DNA of 64,000 nt from Haloarcula sp. CBA1127 (GTDB taxonomy: Archaea > Halobacteriota > Halobacteria > Halobacteriales > Haloarculaceae): positions 1,240,001 through 1,304,000 of the forward strand of contig NZ_BCNB01000006.1 of assembly GCF_001485575.1 (NCBI RefSeq). Direction: 5' to 3'. The notes under the pieces are model-generated. The model saw only the letters and a program-made list of their open reading frames with translations. It made no database searches and had not been told where the DNA came from. Shown here one piece after another: positions 33,911 through 41,829 of this stretch; the stretch's first letter is position 1; every line of letters begins with the position of its first letter. Made by a program: the position numbers and the translations under genes.

Positions 33911-34381
33911 ATGGAAGCACCGACCGGGGACGCAGGAATCTACGCCCGTGAGTCGTCGTATCTCGACCGGTACGTCCAGCTTGGAGAAGCCGGCGACCGG
34001 ATCATTTCGCTGTCGTTTCCGTCCCAGCCGGAGGCCGACGCTGGCGAGGACCACGCCCTGCTCGACCGCATCGACGAGTACCTTCAGGGGGTCGAAGACG
34101 ACTTCACCGACGTCACCGTCGGCCTCACCGTCCCGACCGACCAGCGCACAGTACTGGAAGCCGTCCGGGAGATTCCGTACGGCGAGGACGCCTCCGTCGC
34201 ACAGGTCGCGCGCATGACGCCGGATCTGGACGATGACGACGAGGACGACCTCGCACAAGTCCGGGAGGCACTGGCCGCGAACCCCGTGCCGCTGTTGATT
34301 CCAGACCATCGGGTTCGGGACGGGCCGAGCGCCGCGCCGCCGCCAGTCGAGCAGAAGCTCCGGGCTATCGAGGGCCTCTAG
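33911..34381 (+). CDS. MGMT-like protein with Asp in place of the active-site Cys
   Basis: A 156-residue protein whose C-terminal half matches the DNA-binding domain of O6-alkylguanine alkyltransferases: IPYGEDASVAQVA (88-100), ALAANPVPLLIPDHRV (120-135). The acceptor motif PCHR reads PDHR, so residue 132 is Asp and direct alkyl transfer is impossible. It thus resembles the alkyltransferase-like (ATL) proteins, which bind damaged DNA and hand it to excision repair. An acidic insert (TPDLDDDDEDD) separates helix and wing. Its 3' end overlaps the convergent CPBP gene by 4 bp. Confidence 0.78.
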   Translation: MEAPTGDAGIYARESSYLDRYVQLGEAGDRIISLSFPSQPEADAGEDHALLDRIDEYLQGVEDDFTDVTVGLTVPTDQRTVLEAVREIPYGEDASVAQVARMTPDLDDDDEDDLAQVREALAANPVPLLIPDHRVRDGPSAAPPPVEQKLRAIEGL

Positions 34382-35199
34382 GCCCAGAACCGGTCGACGC
34401 CCAGCCCCTCGTGGACGATCAGTTCGAGAGCGTTGACGAGGTAGTGCGCGACGACGACGGCGAGTAAGCTGTTTGTCGCGATGAACAGGCCAGCGAGCGC
34501 CAACCCCAGCGTGCCGGTGACGACGATACCCACCCGGCCCTGTGCGCCGTGGCCCAGCGCGAAGGCGACGGAGGCGACGATGGCCATCGCCCACGCCGGT
34601 GCGTTGAGGCCGGCCACGGGGACGCCGATAGCCGCCGCCCGGAAGAGCAGTTCCTCGACGACGGCGATGACCGGCAGGACACCGCCCAGCAGGACGACCC
34701 AGCCCCCGGCTGAGTCCGGAGCGAGCAGTTCCCGCAGCGACTCGTCGAAGGTGACGCCGAAACCGTCTGCCAGCGCAGCGGCACCCTCGTTCCCGACCCA
34801 GAAGCCGACCCCAGCGCCGATACCGATGGCCATTGCTGGCAGCCCTGTCGAAAGTGCGTCACTGGTGATTCCGAATGCACTGGCCGGGATTTCGAAATAA
34901 AACGCGCCGGCGACTAGCAGCACGCCGAACAGCCCCTGTGTGAACGCGACGTTGGCAAGCAACGCCCCTGTCGAGACATCGCTCGGAGCGAGCGTGTCGC
35001 GCATCTGCTGTCGCTGGGCCGCCGCTCGTTGGGTTTCGAACCGTGGGATCGTCGGGTCCCTGTCGGCCATTGAGACGCCGTCAACTGTGGACGAGACGCC
35101 GCCGTCGGACCGGACGGCTCCCTGCGAGAGCCGTGCGAGACCGAGAAGCGCGGTTAAAAGAAACCCCGTCAGGCCGACAAATGCGGCCCACTCGGGCAT
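34378..35199 (-). CDS. CPBP-family intramembrane metalloprotease
   Basis: A 273-residue membrane protein with about seven hydrophobic segments. The CPBP (Abi/Rce1-like) motifs are EELLFR, then FALGHG and HYLVNALEL near the end, giving the Glu and His metal ligands. It starts at the base after the LonB stop codon (TAAATG), so the two membrane-protease genes are translationally coupled. Physiological substrates are unknown. Confidence 0.85.
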   Translation of the reverse strand: MPEWAAFVGLTGFLLTALLGLARLSQGAVRSDGGVSSTVDGVSMADRDPTIPRFETQRAAAQRQQMRDTLAPSDVSTGALLANVAFTQGLFGVLLVAGAFYFEIPASAFGITSDALSTGLPAMAIGIGAGVGFWVGNEGAAALADGFGVTFDESLRELLAPDSAGGWVVLLGGVLPVIAVVEELLFRAAAIGVPVAGLNAPAWAMAIVASVAFALGHGAQGRVGIVVTGTLGLALAGLFIATNSLLAVVVAHYLVNALELIVHEGLGVDRFWA

Positions 35200-37329
35200 T
35201 TATTGCGGACTTGGACTGCCGCCCTGCCGGCCGACCTCGTGGTCGAGTGCCTTGCCCGTGATGGACTTGAGGCGGTCGACCAGCGAGTCCTTCTCGGCTT
35301 CGCCGGCGAGTGCGACCTCGAGGACCTCGGAGATGTGCGAGACGGGAATGATCTCGATCATGTCCTCGTACTCGTCCTCGATCATCACGTCCTGCGTGTT
35401 CGCCTCGGGGATGATGACCGTATCGAGGCCGGACTTGGCGGCCGCCTCGATCTTGTGCGTGACACCGCCGACCGGGAGCACGTCACCCCGGACCGACAGT
35501 GAGCCAGTCATGGCGAGGTTCTGCTTGATCGGAACGTCTTCTATCGCGGAGATAACCGCGGTGGCGACGGTGATAGAGGCGGAGTCGCCGTCGACGCCGC
35601 CTTCACCGGCCTGGACGAACTGGATGTGAACGTCCTTCTCGGAGATGTCCTCGTCAGAGAACTTCTTGATGATCGCCGAGACGTTCTGGACAGCCTCTTC
35701 GGCCATCTCCTTGAGCTGTCCCGTGGCGATGACCTGCCCGGGGCCCTGTGACGGGCTGACCTCGGCCATCACGGGGAGGACGATACCGCTGTCCTCGCCC
35801 ATGACGGCGAGCCCGTTGACGCGGCCGACTACGTCGCCCTGATTGACGGTGAGCTCGTAGTCCTTGCGGCGCTCGATGTAGTTGTCCGCGAGCTGTTGCT
35901 CGATGGACCGGGAGCGTCGTTTGGCCTGCAGGACATCTGCGCGCTCGGTGCGGTCGCGGTCCTCGGCGCGGGCGATGTCGCCAGCGACGCGGACCAGTCC
36001 GCCAAGGTCACGGAACTTCAAGCTGAGGTGGCCTTTCCGGCCGGCGCGACGCCGGGCCTCCAGGATGAGCTCCTGAACGGCCTCCTCGGTGAAGTGCGGG
36101 AGTCGCCCGTCGTTTTCGACTTCCTGGGCGATGAACCGGGCATACTTCCGTCGCATCTCGGGGTCGTCCTCGATGGTGTCGTCCATGTACACCTCGTACC
36201 CGTACCCCTTGATACGGGAGCGTAGCGCGGGGTGCATGTTCTCCATCGCGTCGAGGTTCCCCGCGGCGATCATGATGAAGTCACAGGGGACGGGCTCGGT
36301 CTGGACCATCGCACCCGAAGACCGCTCGGACTGGCCCGTAATGGAGAATTCGCCCTCCTGAATGGCCGTCATCAGCTTCTGCTGGCTGCGGATGTCGAGC
36401 GTGTTGATCTCGTCGACGAACAGCACGCCCTTGTTGGCCTGGTGGATCGCGCCGGGTTCGACGCGGTCGTGGCTCGGCGTCTCCATCCCACCGGACTGGA
36501 ACGGGTCGTGACGAACGTCGCCCAGCAGCGCACCGGCGTGGGCACCCGTGGCGTCCTCGAACGGCGCGGTCTTCTGGTTGGCGTTGTTGACCAGCAGGTT
36601 CGGGATCATCGCGTCGCTGCCGCGCGAACCGTAGCGGAACGCGAGATAGATGACACCGGCCGCGAGAATCCCCAGCAGGACCTGCTGGACGAGGATCAGG
36701 GCGTAGCCGATGACGATGGCGATGATAATCCACATGAGGAATGTCCGCATCTGGTTGCGCTTACGGGCCTCCTCCTTGTGGGCCTCGACGATCTGTTCCC
36801 CTTTGCCGCCGGGGACGGTGCGAACTTTCGGCTCGTTGCCGTCGTCGGGATTGTGGTAGACGAGAACGTCCTGCAGTTCCTCCCGCGGAAGCAGTTGGGA
36901 CATCGCCTTCGCCAGCATCGACTTCCCCGTCCCGGGGGAGCCGATCATCATCACGTGGCGGCGCTGTTTGGCCGCCTTCTTGATCACGTCACGGGCGTGG
37001 TCCTGCCCGATGACCTGGTCGACGAGTCGGTCTGGCACTTCGATGTCGGCGGTCGACTCGATTTCGAGACCGCCGAGGAGATTCTCCTCGTCTCCGTCCA
37101 GTTCAGACTCGCCGTCAACTTGGACATCGCTTCCGAGTGTCGTTTCGGACGTTTCTCCCTCGCCGGCCCATCGGTCCTCAGACGGGTCGGATGGCTCGTC
37201 GGCTGAGGGATCAGAGGCAGGTTCGTTGGGGTCCTGTTTGGCCCCGTTGGTCGACGCCTCTTCCTCCCCAGCGTCGGATGCCTCCCGGTCAGGGTCGGGA
37301 GTCGCGTCGGTGTCGGTGTTGTCGCTCAT
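35200..37329 (-). CDS. lonB: ATP-dependent protease LonB, membrane-anchored archaeal form
   Basis: A 709-residue LonB. After an acidic N-terminal tail (1-85) comes the AAA+ domain with Walker A GSPGTGKS (130-137). A two-helix membrane anchor is inserted in it (about 217-260). The protease domain has the catalytic Ser in GDSAS and the Lys in THKIEAA. LonB is essential in Haloferax, where it controls membrane-linked functions including carotenoid synthesis. The start MSDNTDT is preferred because a TATA-like AAGTATATC lies about 40 bp before it on that strand. Family length (about 700) is met. Confidence 0.95.
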   Translation of the reverse strand: MSDNTDTDATPDPDREASDAGEEEASTNGAKQDPNEPASDPSADEPSDPSEDRWAGEGETSETTLGSDVQVDGESELDGDEENLLGGLEIESTADIEVPDRLVDQVIGQDHARDVIKKAAKQRRHVMMIGSPGTGKSMLAKAMSQLLPREELQDVLVYHNPDDGNEPKVRTVPGGKGEQIVEAHKEEARKRNQMRTFLMWIIIAIVIGYALILVQQVLLGILAAGVIYLAFRYGSRGSDAMIPNLLVNNANQKTAPFEDATGAHAGALLGDVRHDPFQSGGMETPSHDRVEPGAIHQANKGVLFVDEINTLDIRSQQKLMTAIQEGEFSITGQSERSSGAMVQTEPVPCDFIMIAAGNLDAMENMHPALRSRIKGYGYEVYMDDTIEDDPEMRRKYARFIAQEVENDGRLPHFTEEAVQELILEARRRAGRKGHLSLKFRDLGGLVRVAGDIARAEDRDRTERADVLQAKRRSRSIEQQLADNYIERRKDYELTVNQGDVVGRVNGLAVMGEDSGIVLPVMAEVSPSQGPGQVIATGQLKEMAEEAVQNVSAIIKKFSDEDISEKDVHIQFVQAGEGGVDGDSASITVATAVISAIEDVPIKQNLAMTGSLSVRGDVLPVGGVTHKIEAAAKSGLDTVIIPEANTQDVMIEDEYEDMIEIIPVSHISEVLEVALAGEAEKDSLVDRLKSITGKALDHEVGRQGGSPSPQ

Positions 37330-37469
37330 ACAAACGTTGCTAACATACTCACGGAAGGCCTGTCGACTGATATACTTTCTCCCCGTGTCGGTTGTTGCAA
37401 CACCCCTCAAACCGCAGTACAGCGCCCGAATTGGGTGGGGTTGTATTCCGGCAGTACCGCGTCGTCGGG

Positions 37470-37475
37470 TTTATC
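37470..37475 (+). promoter_or_regulatory. TATA-like box of nadM
   Basis: TTTATC lies 25-30 bp before the ATG at 37500 and predicts a leaderless transcript. Confidence 0.5.
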
Positions 37476-37499
37476 AAACCACCACACCCACTGGGGAAT

Positions 37500-38066
37500 A
37501 TGCGTGGGTTCTACATCGGTCGCTTCCAGCCCTATCATAACGGCCATCACTCGATGGTCGAGCGGATTTCGGAGGAGGTCGACGAACTCGTTCTGGGCGT
37601 CGGAAGCGCCGACGATTCACACACCACACACGACCCCTTTACCGCCGGTGAGCGGATCATGATGATCACGAAGGCCGTCGCGGAGTACGACCTGACGACC
37701 TACGTCGTGCCCCTCGAAGACATCAACCGCAACGCCGTGTGGGTGAGCCACGTCGAGAGTATGTGTCCGGACTTCGACGTGGCGTACTCGAACAATCCGC
37801 TGGTCGTCCGCCTGTTCGAGGAGGCCGGCATCGAGGTCCGCCAGTCGCCGATGTTCGACCGCGACCGACTGGAGGGCAGCGAGATCCGCCAGCGGATGAT
37901 CGACGACGAGTCCTGGCGCGACCGGGTCCCGTCATCTGTTGTGGAAGTCATCGAGGAGATCCACGGCATCAAGCGACTCCAGCACGTCTCCGACAGCGAC
38001 TCGCTCGAACGGTACGCCGCCACGGGCGAATCAGTCCCCGAATCACTCGACGACCTCGACGACTGA
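37500..38066 (+). CDS. nadM: Nicotinamide-nucleotide adenylyltransferase (archaeal NadM)
   Basis: A 188-residue nucleotidyltransferase: MRGFYIGRFQPYHNGHHSMV at the start has the HxGH motif; the C-terminal SEIRQRM is the ISGT-like site. It makes NAD from NMN and ATP and matches the archaeal family in length (about 170-190). Leaderless start at 37500. Its TGA overlaps the ATG of the SAM hydrolase gene by one base (TGATG), so the two are coupled. Confidence 0.93.
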   Translation: MRGFYIGRFQPYHNGHHSMVERISEEVDELVLGVGSADDSHTTHDPFTAGERIMMITKAVAEYDLTTYVVPLEDINRNAVWVSHVESMCPDFDVAYSNNPLVVRLFEEAGIEVRQSPMFDRDRLEGSEIRQRMIDDESWRDRVPSSVVEVIEEIHGIKRLQHVSDSDSLERYAATGESVPESLDDLDD

Positions 38067-38842
38067 TGATTACGCTCAGTTCCGATTTCGGATCACCGTA
38101 TCCGGCGGCGATGAAAGGCGTCATCTGTCAGGCGACGGAGGCGCGTATCGAGGATATCGCCCACGATTTCCCACGGCAGGACGTGCGGGCAGCAGCGTTC
38201 TGGCTCACGCAGACACTCCCGTACTTCCCGCCGGCAGTCCACTGTGTCGTTGTCGACCCGGGTGTCGGGACCGACAGAGATGCCTTGGTCGTCCGTGCGG
38301 GCGACCACGCGCTCGTGGGCCCGGACAACGGCGTCCTCCTGCCGGTCGCCCGCGAACTGGCTGAAAACGAGAACGACGAAGCAGATGGGTTCGAAGTGTT
38401 CACCTGGGCCTACGACGACCCGGCGAGTACGACCTTCCACGGGCGGGACGTGTTCGCGCCCGCCGCGGCGGCCGTCCACGACACCGGCGTCGACAACCTC
38501 GAAACCCGGCCCGAAACTGCCCTGACCGACGACTACGTCGATCTCCGGTTCCCGGCGGCCGCAGTCGAGGGTGACGGAGCGACCGGCGAGGTCCTCGTCG
38601 TCGATGACTTCGGGAACGCCGTGACGAACGTTCCCGGCGAGTTCCTCGCGAACCAGTTCGGCGGGACGGTCGCAGTCGACGGGGTCGAGGCCCCAGTCCG
38701 CCGAGCCTACGCCGCCGTCGACCGGGGTCAGCGACTCGTCACCGTCGGCAGCCACGGGAACGTCGAACTCGCCGTCAACCGCGGCCGTGGCGACGAAGCG
38801 TTCGGCGTCAGTACCGTGGACGCTGTGGACCTGTCGCTGTGA
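38066..38842 (+). CDS. SAM hydroxide adenosyltransferase (DUF62 family)
   Basis: A 258-residue member of the SAM chlorinase/fluorinase superfamily. The N-terminal MITLSSDFGSPYPAAMKGV, then VVDPGVGTDRDA, VGPDNGVLLPV and FHGRDVFAP are typical. Archaeal members hydrolyse SAM to adenosine and methionine. The C-terminal beta domain starts around residue 170 (VLVVDDFGNAVTN). Its coupling to NadM suggests a link between adenosine and NAD metabolism, which is inference. Confidence 0.9.
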   Translation: MITLSSDFGSPYPAAMKGVICQATEARIEDIAHDFPRQDVRAAAFWLTQTLPYFPPAVHCVVVDPGVGTDRDALVVRAGDHALVGPDNGVLLPVARELAENENDEADGFEVFTWAYDDPASTTFHGRDVFAPAAAAVHDTGVDNLETRPETALTDDYVDLRFPAAAVEGDGATGEVLVVDDFGNAVTNVPGEFLANQFGGTVAVDGVEAPVRRAYAAVDRGQRLVTVGSHGNVELAVNRGRGDEAFGVSTVDAVDLSL

Positions 38843-38890
38843 TACCGGGTTATTGCTCGGTGGTTTAGGGACACCAAAAGATCGGTGGGC

Positions 38891-38896
38891 TTAAGT
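38891..38896 (+). promoter_or_regulatory. TATA-like box of the halocyanin repeat lipoprotein gene
   Basis: TTAAGT lies 26-31 bp before the ATG at 38922. The iron-box-like palindrome directly follows it, so an occupied operator would block the promoter. Confidence 0.5.
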
Positions 38897-38899
38897 CTT

Positions 38900-38913
38900 T
38901 TAGGCGAACCTAA
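38900..38913. promoter_or_regulatory. Palindrome TTAGG-cgaa-CCTAA, metal-regulator-type operator
   Basis: This perfect inverted repeat sits between the TATA box and the start codon of the gene at 38922. It has the shape of DtxR-family (Idr/SirR) iron-responsive sites known from haloarchaea (TTAGG...CCTAA). A bound repressor here would stop transcription initiation. Confidence 0.7.
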
Positions 38914-38921
38914 TCGTCTGT

Positions 38922-41390
38922 ATGCCACAGAGACGTGACTTGCTGAAGACGGTGGGGATCGCTGCGACGGGACTGCTCGCCGGGTGTCCAGGGGTGGGGT
39001 CGTCCGACTCGAACACGGCGTCAGCTGATACCGAAGCAGCGACAGAACAGGTAACGGGTGCGGAAACCGACGATAGCGGCGAAAGCGGCGTCACGGTCGG
39101 ACCGATGACCGCTGTCGCGACCGAGTGGAACGTCTACCGGGCACGGCTGTACGACGCCGTCGCGCTGGGCCGGGCCGGCGCACCCGGTGCCGGGGCGACT
39201 GTCGCCCAGAGCGTTTTCGCCCGCTTCGAGGGGGCGTCGGGCGAGTACGGAGCCCACGAACAGCTTGAGTCCACGTCAGAGTCAGCATACGAGGGGTTCG
39301 AGGACGCGCTCGGGTCGGTCCAGTCGTCGCTGTCCGAGGGCGATGTGTCGGAGGCCGCTTCGGCCGCAGACAAAGCGTCGGGCCACCTCCAGACAGCGCA
39401 GCAGGCCGCTGCCGGACAGCAGGCCACCAGAGCGCTGGACCTGCTCTTGCTGGGCAGTCGGGCGAGCAATGCCGCCATGGCCGGGACGCTGGGCGCTTTC
39501 GAGGGGGCCGCCACAATCGCGGAGGAGACGATGACCGCGTTCGAGGACGCGCTGGTGTACAGCCAGATCGAGGAGGCGGACGCGGAGTCGTACGAGGCCT
39601 TCGAGAACGCACTGGCCGGAATCGGTTCCGCCGCGGGCAGTGAAGACGCGAGCGGTGTGACCGAACAGGCCCGCGCCGCGCTCGATGCGACCGTCACGGG
39701 CTCGTACGCCCTGGTCCAGCAAGAGGCGGTCGCCGGGGCGGGCCACCTCTCGACGATGCAGGCCCGCGGCTGGGACGCGGCCGCGGTCGCGTCCGCCGGC
39801 GGTCCCGGGCAGGCCTACGCGCACACGGTCACGCTGAACAGCTACCGGGCTCGCGTCGCGGACGCGGACTGGCTCGCGGCCAACGACGGGGCCGATGCAG
39901 CTTCGACGGCCGTCGAGAACGTGTTCGCGCACTTCGAGGGGGCAAGCGCACACGACGCGCTTGAGGAGGCTGACGGCGAAGCCTACGAGGCGTTCGAGGG
40001 CGGGCTGGAGGACCTCTCCAGCGCCATCGGGAACGGTAACGCGGACGGTATCGACAGCGCCAGCGAAACGGTCGACACGAACCTCGTCGCCGGAATCGAA
40101 GCGCTGGTCGGCGGCGAGGACGCACGGGCCGCGCTGGAGTCAGCGTTCTTCCGCGCCCGCATCGCGGACGCCCGCGAACTGTATCGTCTCGGCGACGCCG
40201 ACAGCGCGGCGACTATCGTCTCAGACGTGTTCGCCCGCTTTGAGGAGAACGAACTCGGCTTCCACGAGACGATGGAACACGAGAGTGAGGACCTCTACCA
40301 CCGCTTCGAGGAAGAGCACCTCACCTCGCTACAGTCGGCTTACGAGAACGACGACAGCGAGGCCGTGGCGACCCACCACGACGGGGTCCAGCAGGCCCTG
40401 CTTGACTTCGAAGCAGCCCTGTCGACGGCCGTCGCCAGCGGGGCGGAGGCGGATTACATGATCGGTCGGGCTTTCGACGCGGCCGGGCTCGCGGCGCTGT
40501 CGGAAACCGACCGCGCGGCGACCGTCATTCAGGACACCTTCGCTCACTTCGAGAGCGGCGCGGCGGGCTTCCACGAGGCGCTGGAAGAGGCCGACGAGGA
40601 AACCTACGAGAACTTCGAATCGACACTTGCGGACGTTCGCTCCGCGGCCGAGGACGGCGGGGACGTCACTGCCGCGGCGACGGCGTTCAACGACGAGGCT
40701 ATCGCGGCGGCGTACGCCATCGCCGGAAGCGCCGGCGGCAACGGGGAGGCCGCGACAGCCATCGTGCAAGACATCTTCGCGACCTTCGAGGAAGCGCGGG
40801 TCCACGAGATGCTGGAGGAAGCGGACCACGACGCCTACGAGAACTTTGAGGGGGCACTGAACGACTTCTCGCGTGGGCTTACGAACGGCGACGCGGACCC
40901 GTCGGTGTTTGCGGACGCCACCCGAACCGGACAGTTCGCCGTCGCCGGTGCTGTCGATAGCGCTCCGAGCGGGTCTGGTGGCCACAGCGACGAGGAATCC
41001 GAGGCGACCGAGTCGTCACTGTCCGGCGGCCCGAACGTCGTCGAGGGCGTTCCCGAGGACGCCGACCACGTCATCGACATGGAAGCAGTAGCGTATGCGC
41101 CGGAAGAACTCACCGTCAGCGTCGGCGACAAAGTAGCCTGGGAACACGTCGGCGGCGAACCGCACTCGGTCACCGCTGTCGAGGACGAGATTCCGGCGGA
41201 TGCGACGTACTGGGCCTCCGGTGGATTCGAGAGCGAGTCGGCCGCACGCGAGGGGTGGGAGAACGGGGAAGGGGCAGTGCAGTCCGGCCAGAGTTACGTT
41301 CACACGTTCGAGACGGTCGGCGAGCACGGCTACGTCTGTATTCCGCACGAAGCCGCGGGGATGGTTGGCACCGTCATCGTCGAGGAGTAA
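38922..41390 (+). CDS. Multi-repeat (DUF5059-type) lipoprotein with C-terminal halocyanin domain
   Basis: An 822-residue surface lipoprotein. The signal is QRRDLLK plus a lipobox ending in Cys22 (LLAGC). Residues about 70-700 contain six degenerate ~100-residue helical repeats with a recurring VFARFEG...HE.LE....YE.FE core. The last ~100 residues are a blue-copper halocyanin domain with ligands His748, Cys806, His809 and Met814. The copper domain would carry electrons at the outer membrane face. The repeats match what I know as DUF5059. An iron-box palindrome covers the promoter. The likely biological role is metal uptake or redox at the cell surface under iron limitation, which is inference. 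Confidence 0.85.
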   Translation: MPQRRDLLKTVGIAATGLLAGCPGVGSSDSNTASADTEAATEQVTGAETDDSGESGVTVGPMTAVATEWNVYRARLYDAVALGRAGAPGAGATVAQSVFARFEGASGEYGAHEQLESTSESAYEGFEDALGSVQSSLSEGDVSEAASAADKASGHLQTAQQAAAGQQATRALDLLLLGSRASNAAMAGTLGAFEGAATIAEETMTAFEDALVYSQIEEADAESYEAFENALAGIGSAAGSEDASGVTEQARAALDATVTGSYALVQQEAVAGAGHLSTMQARGWDAAAVASAGGPGQAYAHTVTLNSYRARVADADWLAANDGADAASTAVENVFAHFEGASAHDALEEADGEAYEAFEGGLEDLSSAIGNGNADGIDSASETVDTNLVAGIEALVGGEDARAALESAFFRARIADARELYRLGDADSAATIVSDVFARFEENELGFHETMEHESEDLYHRFEEEHLTSLQSAYENDDSEAVATHHDGVQQALLDFEAALSTAVASGAEADYMIGRAFDAAGLAALSETDRAATVIQDTFAHFESGAAGFHEALEEADEETYENFESTLADVRSAAEDGGDVTAAATAFNDEAIAAAYAIAGSAGGNGEAATAIVQDIFATFEEARVHEMLEEADHDAYENFEGALNDFSRGLTNGDADPSVFADATRTGQFAVAGAVDSAPSGSGGHSDEESEATESSLSGGPNVVEGVPEDADHVIDMEAVAYAPEELTVSVGDKVAWEHVGGEPHSVTAVEDEIPADATYWASGGFESESAAREGWENGEGAVQSGQSYVHTFETVGEHGYVCIPHEAAGMVGTVIVEE

Positions 41391-41438
41391 TTGTCTCCCT
41401 CTTTTTGGCTCGCCTAGAAACCGATGGCTTTTTGTGTT

Positions 41439-41452
41439 TTAGGGTAGCCTAA
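41439..41452. promoter_or_regulatory. Second palindrome TTAGG-gtag-CCTAA
   Basis: This perfect palindrome has arms identical to the one at 38900. It lies 9 bp before an ATG at 41461 whose frame ends after 38 codons, so the promoter signal outlived the gene. Confidence 0.65.
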
Positions 41453-41460
41453 ACAATTGT

Positions 41461-41577
41461 ATGCCGGACGAACAGGCCACGTCGAGGCGGGACATCTGTC
41501 GCCGTAGCGAGTCGGGTGCTGCCGTCCCTGTCGTCCGCGCAAATGCCGCCCTACAGGAGGTGAGTGCCAGGACGTGA
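41461..41577 (+). pseudogene. Remnant of a Tat-signal protein gene behind an iron-type operator
   Basis: The ATG at 41461 begins MPDEQATSRRDICRRSESG, which looks like the start of a twin-arginine signal, but the frame has no hydrophobic core and stops after 38 codons. Shifting the frame by one after the Ile gives SVAVASRVLPSLSSA, more like a signal core, before another stop. This fits a frameshifted, truncated gene. It could instead be a genuine small protein; support for that is weak. Confidence 0.4.
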
Positions 41578-41829
41578 CCGGGTCTTGACCTGTCAGCTTC
41601 GACCATCTTTCGCGGCGACGACCACCGTGGGCATAGCCCGTCGCCGCGCGCCACGAGTTTTTCGTGTCTGTCCCGTGGGCGTCTCGCCCCAAGGACGCCC
41701 CATTTCAGGTCCTTTGCTGTGGACCACACTGGAATCACCGATTCCCGCCAGCCACCGGTATACGCTTCGTCTGCGCTGAAATCGCCTTTCGGGACAGACG
41801 TTTTGAGTCCGCCAGCCTTGGCACCCAAT

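Larger units (their letters stand above)
41391..41829. other. Intergenic region with a second iron-type palindrome and a decayed reading frame
   Basis: This 439-bp region has a T-rich stretch at 41400-41405 that may terminate the upstream gene, then the second palindrome and a broken short frame. The rest shows no convincing gene; a GC-rich inverted repeat (GGGCG...CGCCC) occurs around 41677-41701. Confidence 0.5.

Noticed and set aside
39282-39953. Antisense frame in the multi-repeat lipoprotein gene
   Set aside because: Its sequence mirrors the repeats; no independent support.
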